Positions 1 through 9,121 of a stretch of 64,000 nucleotides of DNA are shown here, in pieces; position 1 is the stretch's first letter, and each line of letters starts with the position of its first letter. The stretch is from Undibacterium umbellatum (lineage in GTDB: Bacteria; Pseudomonadota; Gammaproteobacteria; Burkholderiales; Burkholderiaceae_D): contig NZ_JACOFX010000008.1 in NCBI RefSeq assembly GCF_014284125.1, forward strand, positions 1-64,000. Reading direction: 5' to 3'. Made by a program: the position numbers and the translations under genes. Below the pieces are notes generated by a model. The model saw only the letters and a program-made list of their open reading frames with translations. It was not told the origin of the DNA and ran no database searches.

Positions 1-70
1 CGCTCAGCAGAATATCTTCTATCTTTGCAAACTGTTCTCTACTGATGTCGCTTGGGTAGGCTTTTCTCAT
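1..70 (-). mobile_element. IS5-family transposase, N-terminal fragment cut by window edge
   Basis: An open frame begins at the ATG at 70 and leaves the window after 23 residues. The visible peptide starts MRKAYPSDISREQF, an N-terminus typical of IS5-family (DDE) transposases. The catalytic domain lies outside the window, so it cannot be judged whether the element is intact. The bases just upstream (71-190) probably hold the end of the element: 79-91 and 176-188 form an imperfect inverted repeat around TTTACGCAA. Family assignment rests on the peptide alone. Confidence 0.6.
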
Positions 71-367
71 CACCTAAGTTTACGCAATATTCCTTTTGTT
101 TACAATAAGATCTCGAACAGCCTCTTAGGAGCGGCGTACTAAAGTACTGTCTTCGTCGCTACGTCTTGCTGGGACAATTTTGCGTAAATGCTAAATAAGT
201 GACTGGCTTTATGCCTATTTTCAGCCTGTTTTTCAGTTTAGGTCGAAATCAGGAAACTTATTGGGAAAATTTCACTCTTTATCAACGGATATTTGCGGGC
301 TCAGCTTATAGGCATGCTCGCCAAAATAAAAAAACTTAGTGAAATTTAGCGAAATCTGAAGGAAGTT
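71..367. other. Gene-free stretch between IS edge and first CDS
   Basis: No supported gene. The left part likely contains the terminal sequence of the IS whose transposase starts at 70. The segment around 105-130, read on the minus strand, has a GGCTGTTCGAGATC-like sequence resembling IS5-type ends. The right part (200-367) should hold the promoter of the 368 gene, but no clear -35/-10 pair stands out. A GAAGGAAG ribosome-binding site lies at 358-365. Confidence 0.4.
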
Positions 368-2317
368 ATGACATTTGTGATTAAGAAATGTGCGGCGATG
401 TGCGCACTGGCCTTGATGGTAAATTTTCCAGCCCAAGCTGCCGGGTCTGCCATGGCTGATGCTCCTGAAGCTGCCAGGCCATCCATACGCGAGCAATATA
501 CCAAATATGAATACCAGATCCCCATGCGCGATGGTGTGCGTCTGTTTACTGTTGTGTATGTTCCCAAGGATAGTAGTAAAACTTACCCTTTCCTGATGAA
601 CCGGTCACCGTATAGCAGTGGGGTCTTTGATGCGGGACAGTCACGCTATGGCGTGGATTTTTACCCGCAGTCATTAGGCCCTTCCAGGGAATTTGATCAA
701 AGCGGCTATATCTTTGTGAAGCAGGATGTACGGGGCCGCTACATGTCTGAAGGTGTCTGGCAAGAAATGACGCCGCATATCAAGTCCAACAGACTGGCGG
801 GCGAGGGTGTGGAAAGCCAGGACATGCATGACACCGTTGAATGGCTGTTGAAAAACGTCAAGAGTAATAACGGCAAAGTCGGCATCTGGGGTATTTCTTA
901 CCCTGGGTTTTATACTTCCGCCAGCATCATAGACTCACACCCAGCCATCAAGGCAGCATCACCGCAGGCCCCGGTAACCGATTTGTACATGGGCGATGAT
1001 TCGTATCATGGCGGTGCTTTCATGCTGGCGGCCAATTTTGGTTTTTACTCCAATTTTACGGTAGAAAAAAATCCCACTACACTGCCCAAGCGCTGGGAAG
1101 AGTTTGATTATGGGACATCTGATGGTTATCAATATTTTCTCAAGCACATGAGTTTGAAAAACATTACGGCACAGCTGAACGACAAGCAACGCGAGTTGCT
1201 GATGCCGACGATAGAACATACCAGTTATGACGCATTCTGGAAAAGCCGGAACATCGCGCCACACCTGAAAAACATCAAGGCAGCCGTGTTAACTGTAGGT
1301 GGTTGGTATGATGCAGAAGATCCGCAAGGACCGTTCACCACTTATCACAGCATCAAAAACAATAACAAGGGCTATTACAACGGTCTGGTGATGGGGCCGT
1401 GGTCGCACGGAGCATGGGGCAGTGCAGAAGGCAAGTCCTTGGGCAATGTGAATTTTGATACCAAGACAGGCGACTACTACCGCAAAAACATAGTCTTCCC
1501 ATTCTTTGAACAACATTTAAAGGGCGCAACTGGCAAAGCATTGCCTGAGGTGACCGTATTCGAAACCGGTACCAATGTCTGGCGAGAATACACAAGCTGG
1601 CCACCTCAGCAGGCACAAAAACGTACACTGTATTTTGGTAGTGATGGCAGCCTGAGCTGGAAAGAACCAAAGACAGAATTTAATACCTTTGATGAATATA
1701 TCAGCGACCCTAAAAAGCCCGTGCCTTTCATCTCTTATACGGCTACCGGTGCGCCGCGCGAGTATATGGTGTCCGACCAGCGCTTTGCCTCCACACGGCC
1801 AGATGTGCTGGTTTATCAGACGGAACCTCTGGAAGAAGATGTGACCATCGTTGGACCAGTTAATCCGAAATTGTTTGTCTCAACTTCTGGTACGGATGCT
1901 GACTGGGTCGTCAAACTCATCGACGTTTATCCATCAACTTATCCCGATAAGCAGGTAGCGCGAGAACGTGCCAATGACGTGCCGCCACCGCCGGTGGTGA
2001 TGGCTGGATATCAACAGCTGGTAAGAGGTGAGCCTTTACGTGGCAAGTTCCGTAACAGCTTTGAAAAACCAGAACCTTTTGTTCCGGGCAAGGTTGCCGC
2101 TATCAGCTATAACATGCCGGATATCCAGCACACCTTTCGTCGAGGACATCGCATCATGGTGCAGGTGCAAAGTAGCTGGTTCCCTCTGGTGGATTTGAAT
2201 CCGCAAAAATTCATGGATATTCCAAAAGCCGACCCTGAAGACTTCCAGAAAGCCACACAGAGGGTGTATCGTTCACCCGGCCAGTATTCAGGCATAGCAG
2301 TACAAGTACTGCCATAA
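368..2317 (+). CDS. CocE/NonD-family (peptidase S15-like) exported hydrolase
   Basis: 649 aa, alpha/beta hydrolase of the X-Pro dipeptidyl-peptidase (S15)/CocE family, which cleaves acyl or peptide bonds in small substrates such as cephalosporin side chains or esters. A signal peptide ends near AQA (about residues 1-25), so it is probably periplasmic. The nucleophile elbow GISYPG puts the catalytic Ser at about 177. A later DAEDPQG segment and an SHG segment fit the acid and His region. The last 200 residues match the beta-sandwich C-terminal domain of the family. The start is the ATG after GAAGGAAG. It is followed 24 bp later by an M13 peptidase gene, suggesting a two-gene unit. The substrate cannot be told from sequence. 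Confidence 0.85.
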   Translation: MTFVIKKCAAMCALALMVNFPAQAAGSAMADAPEAARPSIREQYTKYEYQIPMRDGVRLFTVVYVPKDSSKTYPFLMNRSPYSSGVFDAGQSRYGVDFYPQSLGPSREFDQSGYIFVKQDVRGRYMSEGVWQEMTPHIKSNRLAGEGVESQDMHDTVEWLLKNVKSNNGKVGIWGISYPGFYTSASIIDSHPAIKAASPQAPVTDLYMGDDSYHGGAFMLAANFGFYSNFTVEKNPTTLPKRWEEFDYGTSDGYQYFLKHMSLKNITAQLNDKQRELLMPTIEHTSYDAFWKSRNIAPHLKNIKAAVLTVGGWYDAEDPQGPFTTYHSIKNNNKGYYNGLVMGPWSHGAWGSAEGKSLGNVNFDTKTGDYYRKNIVFPFFEQHLKGATGKALPEVTVFETGTNVWREYTSWPPQQAQKRTLYFGSDGSLSWKEPKTEFNTFDEYISDPKKPVPFISYTATGAPREYMVSDQRFASTRPDVLVYQTEPLEEDVTIVGPVNPKLFVSTSGTDADWVVKLIDVYPSTYPDKQVARERANDVPPPPVVMAGYQQLVRGEPLRGKFRNSFEKPEPFVPGKVAAISYNMPDIQHTFRRGHRIMVQVQSSWFPLVDLNPQKFMDIPKADPEDFQKATQRVYRSPGQYSGIAVQVLP

Positions 2318-2341
2318 CAAGATTAAAAGACAGGGAAAAAA

Positions 2342-4393
2342 ATGAAAACAAAAAATATCTTCAAACACAGTTTGCTGGCCAGCCTGGTTGGGCTGGCATG
2401 CATGGGTAGTGCGGTGATGGCGCAAACGGCCACCTCGAATCAACTGGTGCTGGAATCCATGGCCATGGATAAAAAAGCTGACCCTTGCACAGATTTTTTT
2501 CAGTATTCAAATGGCGAATGGCTGAAGGCCAATCCCATTCCTTCAGACCGTGCGCGTTACAGCGCCTATGATGAAGTGACAGAGAGAAATCTGGCAGCGT
2601 TGAAGTTGATAGCCGAGACCGCAGCAAAAGGTGATGGCAAGACTAAAGCGGCGCAGTTGGTAGGCGCGTTTTACGCCAGTGGCATGAATGAAGCGCAAAT
2701 AGAAAAAGAAGGCATCAAGCCACTGGAGCCACAATTTGCAAAAATCAATGGCATCCAGGATAGCCAGCAATTGCTGGCAGTGATCGCTGGTTTGCATAAG
2801 CAAGGTGTCATGCCACTGTTTGGTTTTGCAGTGGACCAGGATGCAAAAAACACGACCCGCTACCTCCCGCAAATCATGCAGGGTGGCCTGGGTTTACCAG
2901 ACCGTGATTATTACCTGAAGACTGACGCCAAGACCAAAGATATCCGTGGCAAATATGTCGCTTATGTGAGCCAGATTTTTAGCTTGCTAGGTGACGCACC
3001 TGATCAGGCGAAGAAAAATGCTGCAGTCGTGATGTCGCTGGAAACGCGTCTGGCCAAGGCATCGTTGACCAAGGTTGAATTGCGCGACCCGCAATCCAGT
3101 TACCACTTGTCTGACCTGAATGCCTTGCAGAAGACCGATAATAAAACTGCCTGGGCAACTTATTTCAATGAACTGGGTTTGGCGCAGTCCGGCCAGTTCA
3201 ATCTTGCCCATCCCAAGTTCATTGCCGAAGCAGGGCGCATGCTCAATACCGTCAGCCTCGATCAATGGAAGATTTATTTGCGCTGGCAATTGGCGAATGC
3301 ACGCGCCAAAGATTTGAGTTCAGCCTTTGTCAATGCAAACTTTGATTTCTATGGCAAGACGTTGGCAGGCACCAAGGAATTGCAACCGCGCTGGAAACGT
3401 GTTCTGGGCTCTATAGATGCCATGGCAGGTGAGGCCATGGGTGAATTGTATGTTGCCAAATTCTTTGGTCCTGAAGCTAAGGCTGGCGTACTGGAAATGG
3501 TTGATAACATCAAACTCGCCATGCGTGAAAGCATTAGCAAGCTGGAATGGATGTCAGACACCACCAAGCAGCAAGCCTATAAAAAGCTCGACACTATCCT
3601 GGTAAAAATAGGTTACCCCGATGTCTGGCGCGATTACAGCAGCCTTCAAATCGATACTGGCCCCTATGCAGCGAATATGGCGCGCGCCGCTGAATTTGAA
3701 TTCAAGCGCAATCTCGCCAAACTGGGCAAACCCATAGACAGGAATGAATGGGGCATGACACCACAAACCGTGAATGCCTACTACAACCCCACCATGAATG
3801 AAATGGTATTCCCTGCGGGCATTTTGCAACCGCCGCTGTACCATGTAAATGCTGACCCGGCTGCCAACTATGGCAATACAGGCGCAACAATTGGTCACGA
3901 GCTGACGCATGCCTTTGATGATGAAGGACGCCAATACGATGCCCAAGGAAATTTGAAAAGCTGGTGGACCAAGGGCGATGAGAAAAAATTTCTGGTCCGT
4001 GTCAAAGCCATAGAAAAGCAATTTGACGAATTCAACCCTATCGATAAACTGCATATCAATGGCAAGCTGACTGCCGGTGAAAATATTGCCGATCTGGGTG
4101 GAATGAAGATTGCCCTGCAAGCCTTGCGAAAATCGCTGGAGCGCAAGCCCCAGGCCAAGGAAATTGATGGTTTGACAGCAGAGCAGCGCTTCTTTGTCGC
4201 GAATGCCCAGAGCTTTCGCAGTCTTATCCGTGATGAGATGTTACGCATGAAACTGGCAACCGACCCACATTCACCAGACAAATACCGTGTCATCGCGCCG
4301 TTGGCAAATATGACAGAATTTTCTGATGCTTTCCAGTGCAAGGGCGATCGTTCGCCCCTGCGCCCAACGGCGACGCGGGTAAATATCTGGTAA
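2342..4393 (+). CDS. M13 (neprilysin/PepO-type) zinc metallopeptidase
   Basis: 683 aa with a signal peptide (cleavage after VMA near residue 28), so exported. Family members are zinc endopeptidases for oligopeptides. The zinc site is HELTH at 519-523, with the third ligand Glu580 in GENIADLGG, the normal 60-odd residue spacing. The family N-terminal helical domain precedes it (DPCTDFFQYSNGEW near residue 45). The C-terminus RVNIW resembles the usual ...RVxIW end, although the preceding region (CKGDRSPLRPTA) departs from the common form. AGGG lies upstream of the ATG. It is probably co-transcribed with the S15-like gene upstream, giving a pair of exported peptide-degrading enzymes. Confidence 0.92.
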   Translation: MKTKNIFKHSLLASLVGLACMGSAVMAQTATSNQLVLESMAMDKKADPCTDFFQYSNGEWLKANPIPSDRARYSAYDEVTERNLAALKLIAETAAKGDGKTKAAQLVGAFYASGMNEAQIEKEGIKPLEPQFAKINGIQDSQQLLAVIAGLHKQGVMPLFGFAVDQDAKNTTRYLPQIMQGGLGLPDRDYYLKTDAKTKDIRGKYVAYVSQIFSLLGDAPDQAKKNAAVVMSLETRLAKASLTKVELRDPQSSYHLSDLNALQKTDNKTAWATYFNELGLAQSGQFNLAHPKFIAEAGRMLNTVSLDQWKIYLRWQLANARAKDLSSAFVNANFDFYGKTLAGTKELQPRWKRVLGSIDAMAGEAMGELYVAKFFGPEAKAGVLEMVDNIKLAMRESISKLEWMSDTTKQQAYKKLDTILVKIGYPDVWRDYSSLQIDTGPYAANMARAAEFEFKRNLAKLGKPIDRNEWGMTPQTVNAYYNPTMNEMVFPAGILQPPLYHVNADPAANYGNTGATIGHELTHAFDDEGRQYDAQGNLKSWWTKGDEKKFLVRVKAIEKQFDEFNPIDKLHINGKLTAGENIADLGGMKIALQALRKSLERKPQAKEIDGLTAEQRFFVANAQSFRSLIRDEMLRMKLATDPHSPDKYRVIAPLANMTEFSDAFQCKGDRSPLRPTATRVNIW

Positions 4394-4532
4394 CAGCGTA
4401 TACTATGGCTTGAAATGCAGTAGTGGATGCAGGCGAAAGGGGCGCTGGATGCAAATCTGGTAACCCGAGCCTGCCAAAATTTCTTGTCATCAGAGTGCAT
4501 GCCAGACATGTACTCAAGATATGTAGGGCTAT

Positions 4533-5663
4533 ATGGAAACCAAAGTTGTCGAATTTGAACGCCCACAAATGGATGTGGGTAGTAGCTGTACCGCCAATGC
4601 CTGGGCACGCATTCCTGATGCGCCCTCAGCAATAGAAAAACTGGAACTCAAAGTCAGGGTGCGGCAGCTCCTGAAAGAAAAGCAGGCTGTGCTGGTGGCG
4701 CATTATTATGTCGATGCCGAACTGCAGGACCTGGCAGAAGAAACTGGTGGCTGCGTTTCAGACTCACTGGAAATGGCGCGTTTTGGCCGTGACCATCCCG
4801 CCAAAACACTGGTTGTGGCCGGCGTCAAGTTCATGGGTGAAACAGCCAAAATACTCAGCCCCGAAAAAACCATCTTAATGCCTGACCTGGATGCGACTTG
4901 TTCGCTGGATCTGGGTTGCCCGGCAGACGAATTTGCGGCGTTTTGCGATGCACACCCTGACCGCACTGTGGTCGTGTATGCCAATACCAGCGCAGCCGTC
5001 AAGGCGCGTGCTGACTGGATGGTGACGTCCAGCATAGGTCTGGACATCGTTGCTCACTTGCATGCGCAAGGCAAAAAAATACTCTGGGCACCAGATAAAC
5101 ATCTTGGTGGCTATATCCAGAAACAGACAGGCGCAGACATGTTGCTGTGGCAGGGCTCCTGTCTGGTGCATGATGAATTCAAGGGCATAGAGCTGGATGT
5201 GCTCAAGGCTGAGCATCCCAATGCCAAAGTCCTAGTGCACCCTGAATCGCCGGCTGCTGTAGTGGCGCTGGCTGACGTGGTTGGTTCAACTTCGCAAATG
5301 ATCCATGCTGCCAAGACTCTCGATGCGGAAGAATTCATTGTCGCCACCGATAATGGCATTCTGCATAAAATGCAAATGGCTGCTCCGACCAAGCGATTCA
5401 TCGTTGCTCCAACAGCTGGTAATAGCGCCACCTGCAAGAGCTGCGCGCATTGCCCATGGATGGCCATGAATGGCTTGCGCAATCTGGTACAGGTACTGGA
5501 GAGCGGCAATAATGAAATCCAGGTTGATCCGGTAGTCGGACAAAAAGCCAAGGTCTGCATAGACCGCATGCTGGATTTTGCTGCGGCCAAAAAAGCCAAT
5601 GTGCGCCCATCGAGTGATCTGGCTAAAGAAGCCAAGTTGTTCTCAGGTATAGGCCCTGCCTGA
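4533..5663 (+). CDS. nadA: Quinolinate synthase A
   Basis: 376 aa. Condenses iminoaspartate with dihydroxyacetone phosphate to quinolinate, the second step of de novo NAD synthesis; cytoplasmic, 4Fe-4S enzyme. The three conserved cluster cysteines are visible: C123 ([10 protein letters not shown]), C210 (GSCLVHDEF) and C307, the last Cys of [21 protein letters not shown] near the N-terminus is the family substrate-binding segment. A GTAGGG sequence precedes the ATG. nadC follows 40 bp downstream. nadB, whose product supplies iminoaspartate, lies about 7 kb away on the other strand. Confidence 0.97.
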   Translation: METKVVEFERPQMDVGSSCTANAWARIPDAPSAIEKLELKVRVRQLLKEKQAVLVAHYYVDAELQDLAEETGGCVSDSLEMARFGRDHPAKTLVVAGVKFMGETAKILSPEKTILMPDLDATCSLDLGCPADEFAAFCDAHPDRTVVVYANTSAAVKARADWMVTSSIGLDIVAHLHAQGKKILWAPDKHLGGYIQKQTGADMLLWQGSCLVHDEFKGIELDVLKAEHPNAKVLVHPESPAAVVALADVVGSTSQMIHAAKTLDAEEFIVATDNGILHKMQMAAPTKRFIVAPTAGNSATCKSCAHCPWMAMNGLRNLVQVLESGNNEIQVDPVVGQKAKVCIDRMLDFAAAKKANVRPSSDLAKEAKLFSGIGPA

Positions 5664-5703
5664 ATGCTGCGCAAAAAATAAAATTAATTGAGGTTATCTG
5701 GAC

Positions 5704-6570
5704 ATGTCTGGCAATTTAAAGAATACGCATTTTCCTTTTGATGCAGATTTACAAAAAGCATTTGAACGCAATATCAGCGACGCGCTGGCTGAGGATGTCG
5801 GGGCTGCTGATCTGACTGGCTTGCTGGTGCCTGCCGATGAAGTGGTGCAGGCACAAGTCATCGTGCGCGAAGATGCTGTTCTTTGCGGTGCTCCCTGGTT
5901 CGATGCCGTCATGACGACTTTGGATGCAAGCATAGAAGTAGACTGGCAGTACGCCGAAGGCGAGCAGATGAAGGCAAACACTGTCGTCTGCAAAATCAAG
6001 GCACCTGCCCGAGCCTTGCTGACAGCCGAGCGTTCTGCACTGAATTTCCTGCAATTGCTATCTGCTGTTGCAACCGCCGCCAGCAAATATGTCGCCATCA
6101 TCGCTGGCACAAAAGCCTCAATACTCGATACCCGTAAAACCTTGCCAGGCCTTCGCCTTGCACAGAAATATGCGGTGCGTGTAGGCGGCGGCAAGAATCA
6201 GCGCCTGGCCTTGTACGATGGCATCCTCATCAAGGAAAACCATATCGCAGCCGCAGGTGGCGTAATCGAAGCTATGCAGAAAGCCCTTAGTCTGAACGCG
6301 GGTGTCAGCATACAGATAGAAGTGGAAACCCTGGAGCAATTGCAAGTTGCACTGGACGCCGGAGCGACTTCTATCTTGCTGGACAATTTCAACACCAACA
6401 TGATGCGCGAAGCAGTGGCCATCACCGCTGGCCGTGCCTTGCTGGAAGCATCTGGCGGCATTGATCATGCGTCGGTGAGGGCGATAGCCGAGACAGGTGT
6501 GGACAGGATATCCATAGGCAGCCTGACCAAGGATATCAAGGCGACGGATTATTCTCTGCGAATTATTTAA
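5704..6570 (+). CDS. nadC: Nicotinate-nucleotide pyrophosphorylase (quinolinate phosphoribosyltransferase)
   Basis: 288 aa, normal length. Converts quinolinate and PRPP to nicotinate mononucleotide, the third step of de novo NAD synthesis. Family segments are clear: LAEDVGAADLT at the N-terminus, DTRKTLPGLR near residue 140, and the C-terminal SGGI/ISIGSLTKD phosphate-binding strand. The ATG follows a GAGG motif. It lies directly behind nadA and is likely in the same transcript. Confidence 0.97.
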   Translation: MSGNLKNTHFPFDADLQKAFERNISDALAEDVGAADLTGLLVPADEVVQAQVIVREDAVLCGAPWFDAVMTTLDASIEVDWQYAEGEQMKANTVVCKIKAPARALLTAERSALNFLQLLSAVATAASKYVAIIAGTKASILDTRKTLPGLRLAQKYAVRVGGGKNQRLALYDGILIKENHIAAAGGVIEAMQKALSLNAGVSIQIEVETLEQLQVALDAGATSILLDNFNTNMMREAVAITAGRALLEASGGIDHASVRAIAETGVDRISIGSLTKDIKATDYSLRII

Positions 6571-6584
6571 GTTCTTCGTTTTGC

Positions 6585-6989
6585 ATGCTGTTTGAAAACC
6601 AAAATTTTGCATCCAGATTGAAAAAGCCCGTCAGTCTGGATGAGCATGTCTTTCGCTTTTGTGAGTTTTCAGATATACAATTTGACGGGGGAGACATCAC
6701 ATCTGCCTTCCTGGCTTGCAGCTTTACGGACTGTGGATGGTACTGGGGATTGTTCAATACTTGTGTATTGGTTGATGTAAAGTTTCTAAATTGTACTTTT
6801 CGCGGGACGACATTCTCAGGCGCCAGGTTTGTTAACTGTGAATTTGAGAATTGTGTTTTTTTAAAAGATAATCTCAACTCATCATGCACATTCAATCAGG
6901 TCAATTGGTTTGCTTGTAAGCAGAAAAATTGTACAGGGCTTGAAAATGAATTTCGTACGAGAGATAAAGAGCGTAGTTATATTTCCTGA
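6585..6989 (+). CDS. Small pentapeptide-repeat-like protein, function unknown
   Basis: 134 aa, starting 15 bp after nadC. The middle (about residues 20-110) is a run of F/C/V-rich five-residue steps such as FLNCTF, TFSGARFVNCEFENCVF, as expected for a right-handed quadrilateral beta-helix of the pentapeptide-repeat type, with cysteine unusually common at the inward position. There is no signal peptide or membrane segment. The ribosome-binding site is weak. The base composition is more AT-rich than nadA/nadC. Some family members mimic DNA and bind gyrase, but nothing here shows that role. It may be co-transcribed with nadAC by position only. Confidence 0.6.
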   Translation: MLFENQNFASRLKKPVSLDEHVFRFCEFSDIQFDGGDITSAFLACSFTDCGWYWGLFNTCVLVDVKFLNCTFRGTTFSGARFVNCEFENCVFLKDNLNSSCTFNQVNWFACKQKNCTGLENEFRTRDKERSYIS

Positions 6990-7057
6990 TTTTTCTTGAA
7001 CTGCGCGCGATTGATGCATTTCCCTCAGTTTACAATTCAAAATGTGTTGGAAATAGC

Positions 7058-7825
7058 TTATTCCGTATATCGCAACACCAGCACATGTTGCGATTCATCT
7101 TTTTTGCTCATGACCAACTCAATCCAGCTAGTGGCTTTTTCACCGTAAAGCTTTAGCAAAAGCTCTGTCAGGCCACTTGTCTGTGCAGGGTTTAGCGTGG
7201 TTTCTCGGTTGAGTGCAAGGTATGATGCGCCGATTCCTATCAGGCTGTAGGCGTAATTTTCTCTGAGATGCCGGCAAAGGGCATGATTTTCAAAGGGATC
7301 CAGGTCTGATGAAAAATACCCATTGGGAAATGCTGCCAGACTGTCTTCTGCTGTATTGGCGATGGCTCTGAACGCATAAACGCTGTCGTCCAGAATTGAT
7401 ATCCAGTTCTCTTGAGCTGATATGAGCTCTGAAAGTGACTCATCATTCAAAAGCAGATTTTTCTCTTGAAAGATTTGTTCCAGGCTGGTTTCCTTGCATC
7501 GCCTTTCAAAATTTCCCAGACGAATAAAAAATTCAGATTTTGTACTGAGGTAGCCGACATGCTCGCCGTTCTCAAAACATATCGCATCAAGAGAGCTTAA
7601 GTCGTAACCCTCGGCATCGTCCAGATCATGAGAACTCGTGCTATGCATGGATGTGTACTGCGCTTGACCTAAATTATCCAGAGTTATCAGTATTTTTGAG
7701 TCGGGATACATTTCTCCCAATGTTCTCCAGTCTTTCAGTAATTCGGCCTGGCTATCGTATTTTTCTGCTTCATATACATCACACAGATATTCAAAATCTT
7801 TGGATGACAAGGGTTTGAATTTCAT
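7058..7825 (-). CDS. Uncharacterised 255-aa protein
   Basis: Not recognised. The frame can be extended to a TTG at 7849, but the ATG at 7825 has a better upstream CGGGAAAAAA, so the protein starts MKFKPLSSKDFEYL. It is acidic and probably cytoplasmic: no signal peptide and no hydrophobic segment. The C-terminal half is predicted largely helical. The AT-rich composition, like that of the neighbour at 6585, and the position between nadC and an efflux operon suggest an accessory gene. It converges with the 6585 gene. Confidence 0.6.
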   Translation of the reverse strand: MKFKPLSSKDFEYLCDVYEAEKYDSQAELLKDWRTLGEMYPDSKILITLDNLGQAQYTSMHSTSSHDLDDAEGYDLSSLDAICFENGEHVGYLSTKSEFFIRLGNFERRCKETSLEQIFQEKNLLLNDESLSELISAQENWISILDDSVYAFRAIANTAEDSLAAFPNGYFSSDLDPFENHALCRHLRENYAYSLIGIGASYLALNRETTLNPAQTSGLTELLLKLYGEKATSWIELVMSKKDESQHVLVLRYTE

Positions 7826-7885
7826 TTTTTTCCCGTTTCGGATTGCCAAAATTTAATTACAGTAGACGATGCAGATGGAGTTGCT

Positions 7886-9121
7886 TCAGCCATCCGTCCG
7901 CAATGCCGCAATCGGGTCCAGTTCCGCAGCCTGACGTGCCGGGAATACGCCAAAGCCCAGGCCAACTGCCACGCAAGAACTGACGGCAATAAACAGGCTG
8001 AAAGGTGACCAGGCAACTGACCAGCCCGCCAGTGCGGCGATGCTGTATGCCGCTATTGCGCCCAGCAATACACCTAGCAAAGCCCCGCTAAAGGCGATGA
8101 CCAGGGCTTCGGCAAGAAACTGCTGTATGACATCACGTCTGCGCGCACCAAGGGCACGTTTCAAGCCAATTTCACGACGGCGTTCGAGTACATTTGCCAG
8201 CATGATATTCATGATGCCTATGCCGCCCACCAATAAGGATACGGCAGCAATCGAGCTCATGACGATGGTGAATATGCGTTGGGTCTGCTGATTCTGCCGG
8301 TACAAGCCCATGGGTACGATGAGGTTGGTGTCGTCACTTCCCGCATGTCTTTGCTCAATCAGGTTTTGCAGGACCCGTGCGGCGATGTCTGGCGGGGTCT
8401 GGCCGTCCAGGCGCAAGCTCATGCCATCGACTTCATTTTCCAGTGCGGTGAAGTTGAAGCGGGCGCGCCCTGTTTGCCAGGGGACAAACAGGCGCTCATC
8501 GTCCAGTCCCAGTTTGACACCTTCAAATTCTGATTTGCTGAGTGCACGGTTAGCCAGCACGCCGACAACTTCTAGCCAGGCGTGATTGAGTTTGATGCGT
8601 TCGCCCACAGGGTTCTTGTCGCCAAAAAGTTGATGCGCCAGGCGTGGACCTATCACGCAGACTGGGGCCAGACTGGCATCATCTTGCTGGCTTAGCCAGC
8701 GACCCAGGCCTATTTGCAGTCCACCGAGTTCAGCGTAGGAGTCCGATACAGCAAAGGCGCGGGCAGGGACAACAGTGTTACCGCTAACCAGTTGGTCAAC
8801 CTTGATTTCCTTTTTCAATGCCACGGCTTTTGCACCAGGCACGACCGCCAGTGCTGCATCTGCATCTGCTACTGACAGGCCCAGCGAGCGAGTACGTATT
8901 TCTTTCAGACGCTTGTCATCGATGTTTTTGCTTTCGATGATGACATTGTCCAGGCCAAGCTCAGCCACCAGGCGCAAGGCTTCGCGGCGGCTGCCTTCGC
9001 CGACGGCCAGCATGGCAACGATAGCGGCGACGCCAAATATCATGCCCAGTAAAGTCAGGCCAGTGCGTAATTTTCGCCTTTGCAATTCATTGATGGCTTC
9101 CAGGATCAAGGCGCGGTTCAT
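7886..9121 (-). CDS. MacB-type ABC transporter permease (FtsX-like)
   Basis: 411 aa. Inner-membrane subunit of a type VII (MacB/LolCE/FtsX) ABC transporter. One transmembrane helix lies near residues 18-42 (RTGLTLLGMIFGVAAIVAML). A large periplasmic MacB_PCD domain spans about 45-280. Three helices follow in the FtsX domain (from about 285, including SLLVGGIGIMNIMLANVLERRREIGLKRALGARR). It ends with ARQAAELDPIAALRTDG, the family C-terminus. The start overlaps the stop of the upstream adaptor gene by 4 nt. It is the last of four genes; the ATPase is the first. The ATPase is separate, not fused as in MacB itself. The cargo is unknown. Confidence 0.9.
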   Translation of the reverse strand: MNRALILEAINELQRRKLRTGLTLLGMIFGVAAIVAMLAVGEGSRREALRLVAELGLDNVIIESKNIDDKRLKEIRTRSLGLSVADADAALAVVPGAKAVALKKEIKVDQLVSGNTVVPARAFAVSDSYAELGGLQIGLGRWLSQQDDASLAPVCVIGPRLAHQLFGDKNPVGERIKLNHAWLEVVGVLANRALSKSEFEGVKLGLDDERLFVPWQTGRARFNFTALENEVDGMSLRLDGQTPPDIAARVLQNLIEQRHAGSDDTNLIVPMGLYRQNQQTQRIFTIVMSSIAAVSLLVGGIGIMNIMLANVLERRREIGLKRALGARRRDVIQQFLAEALVIAFSGALLGVLLGAIAAYSIAALAGWSVAWSPFSLFIAVSSCVAVGLGFGVFPARQAAELDPIAALRTDG

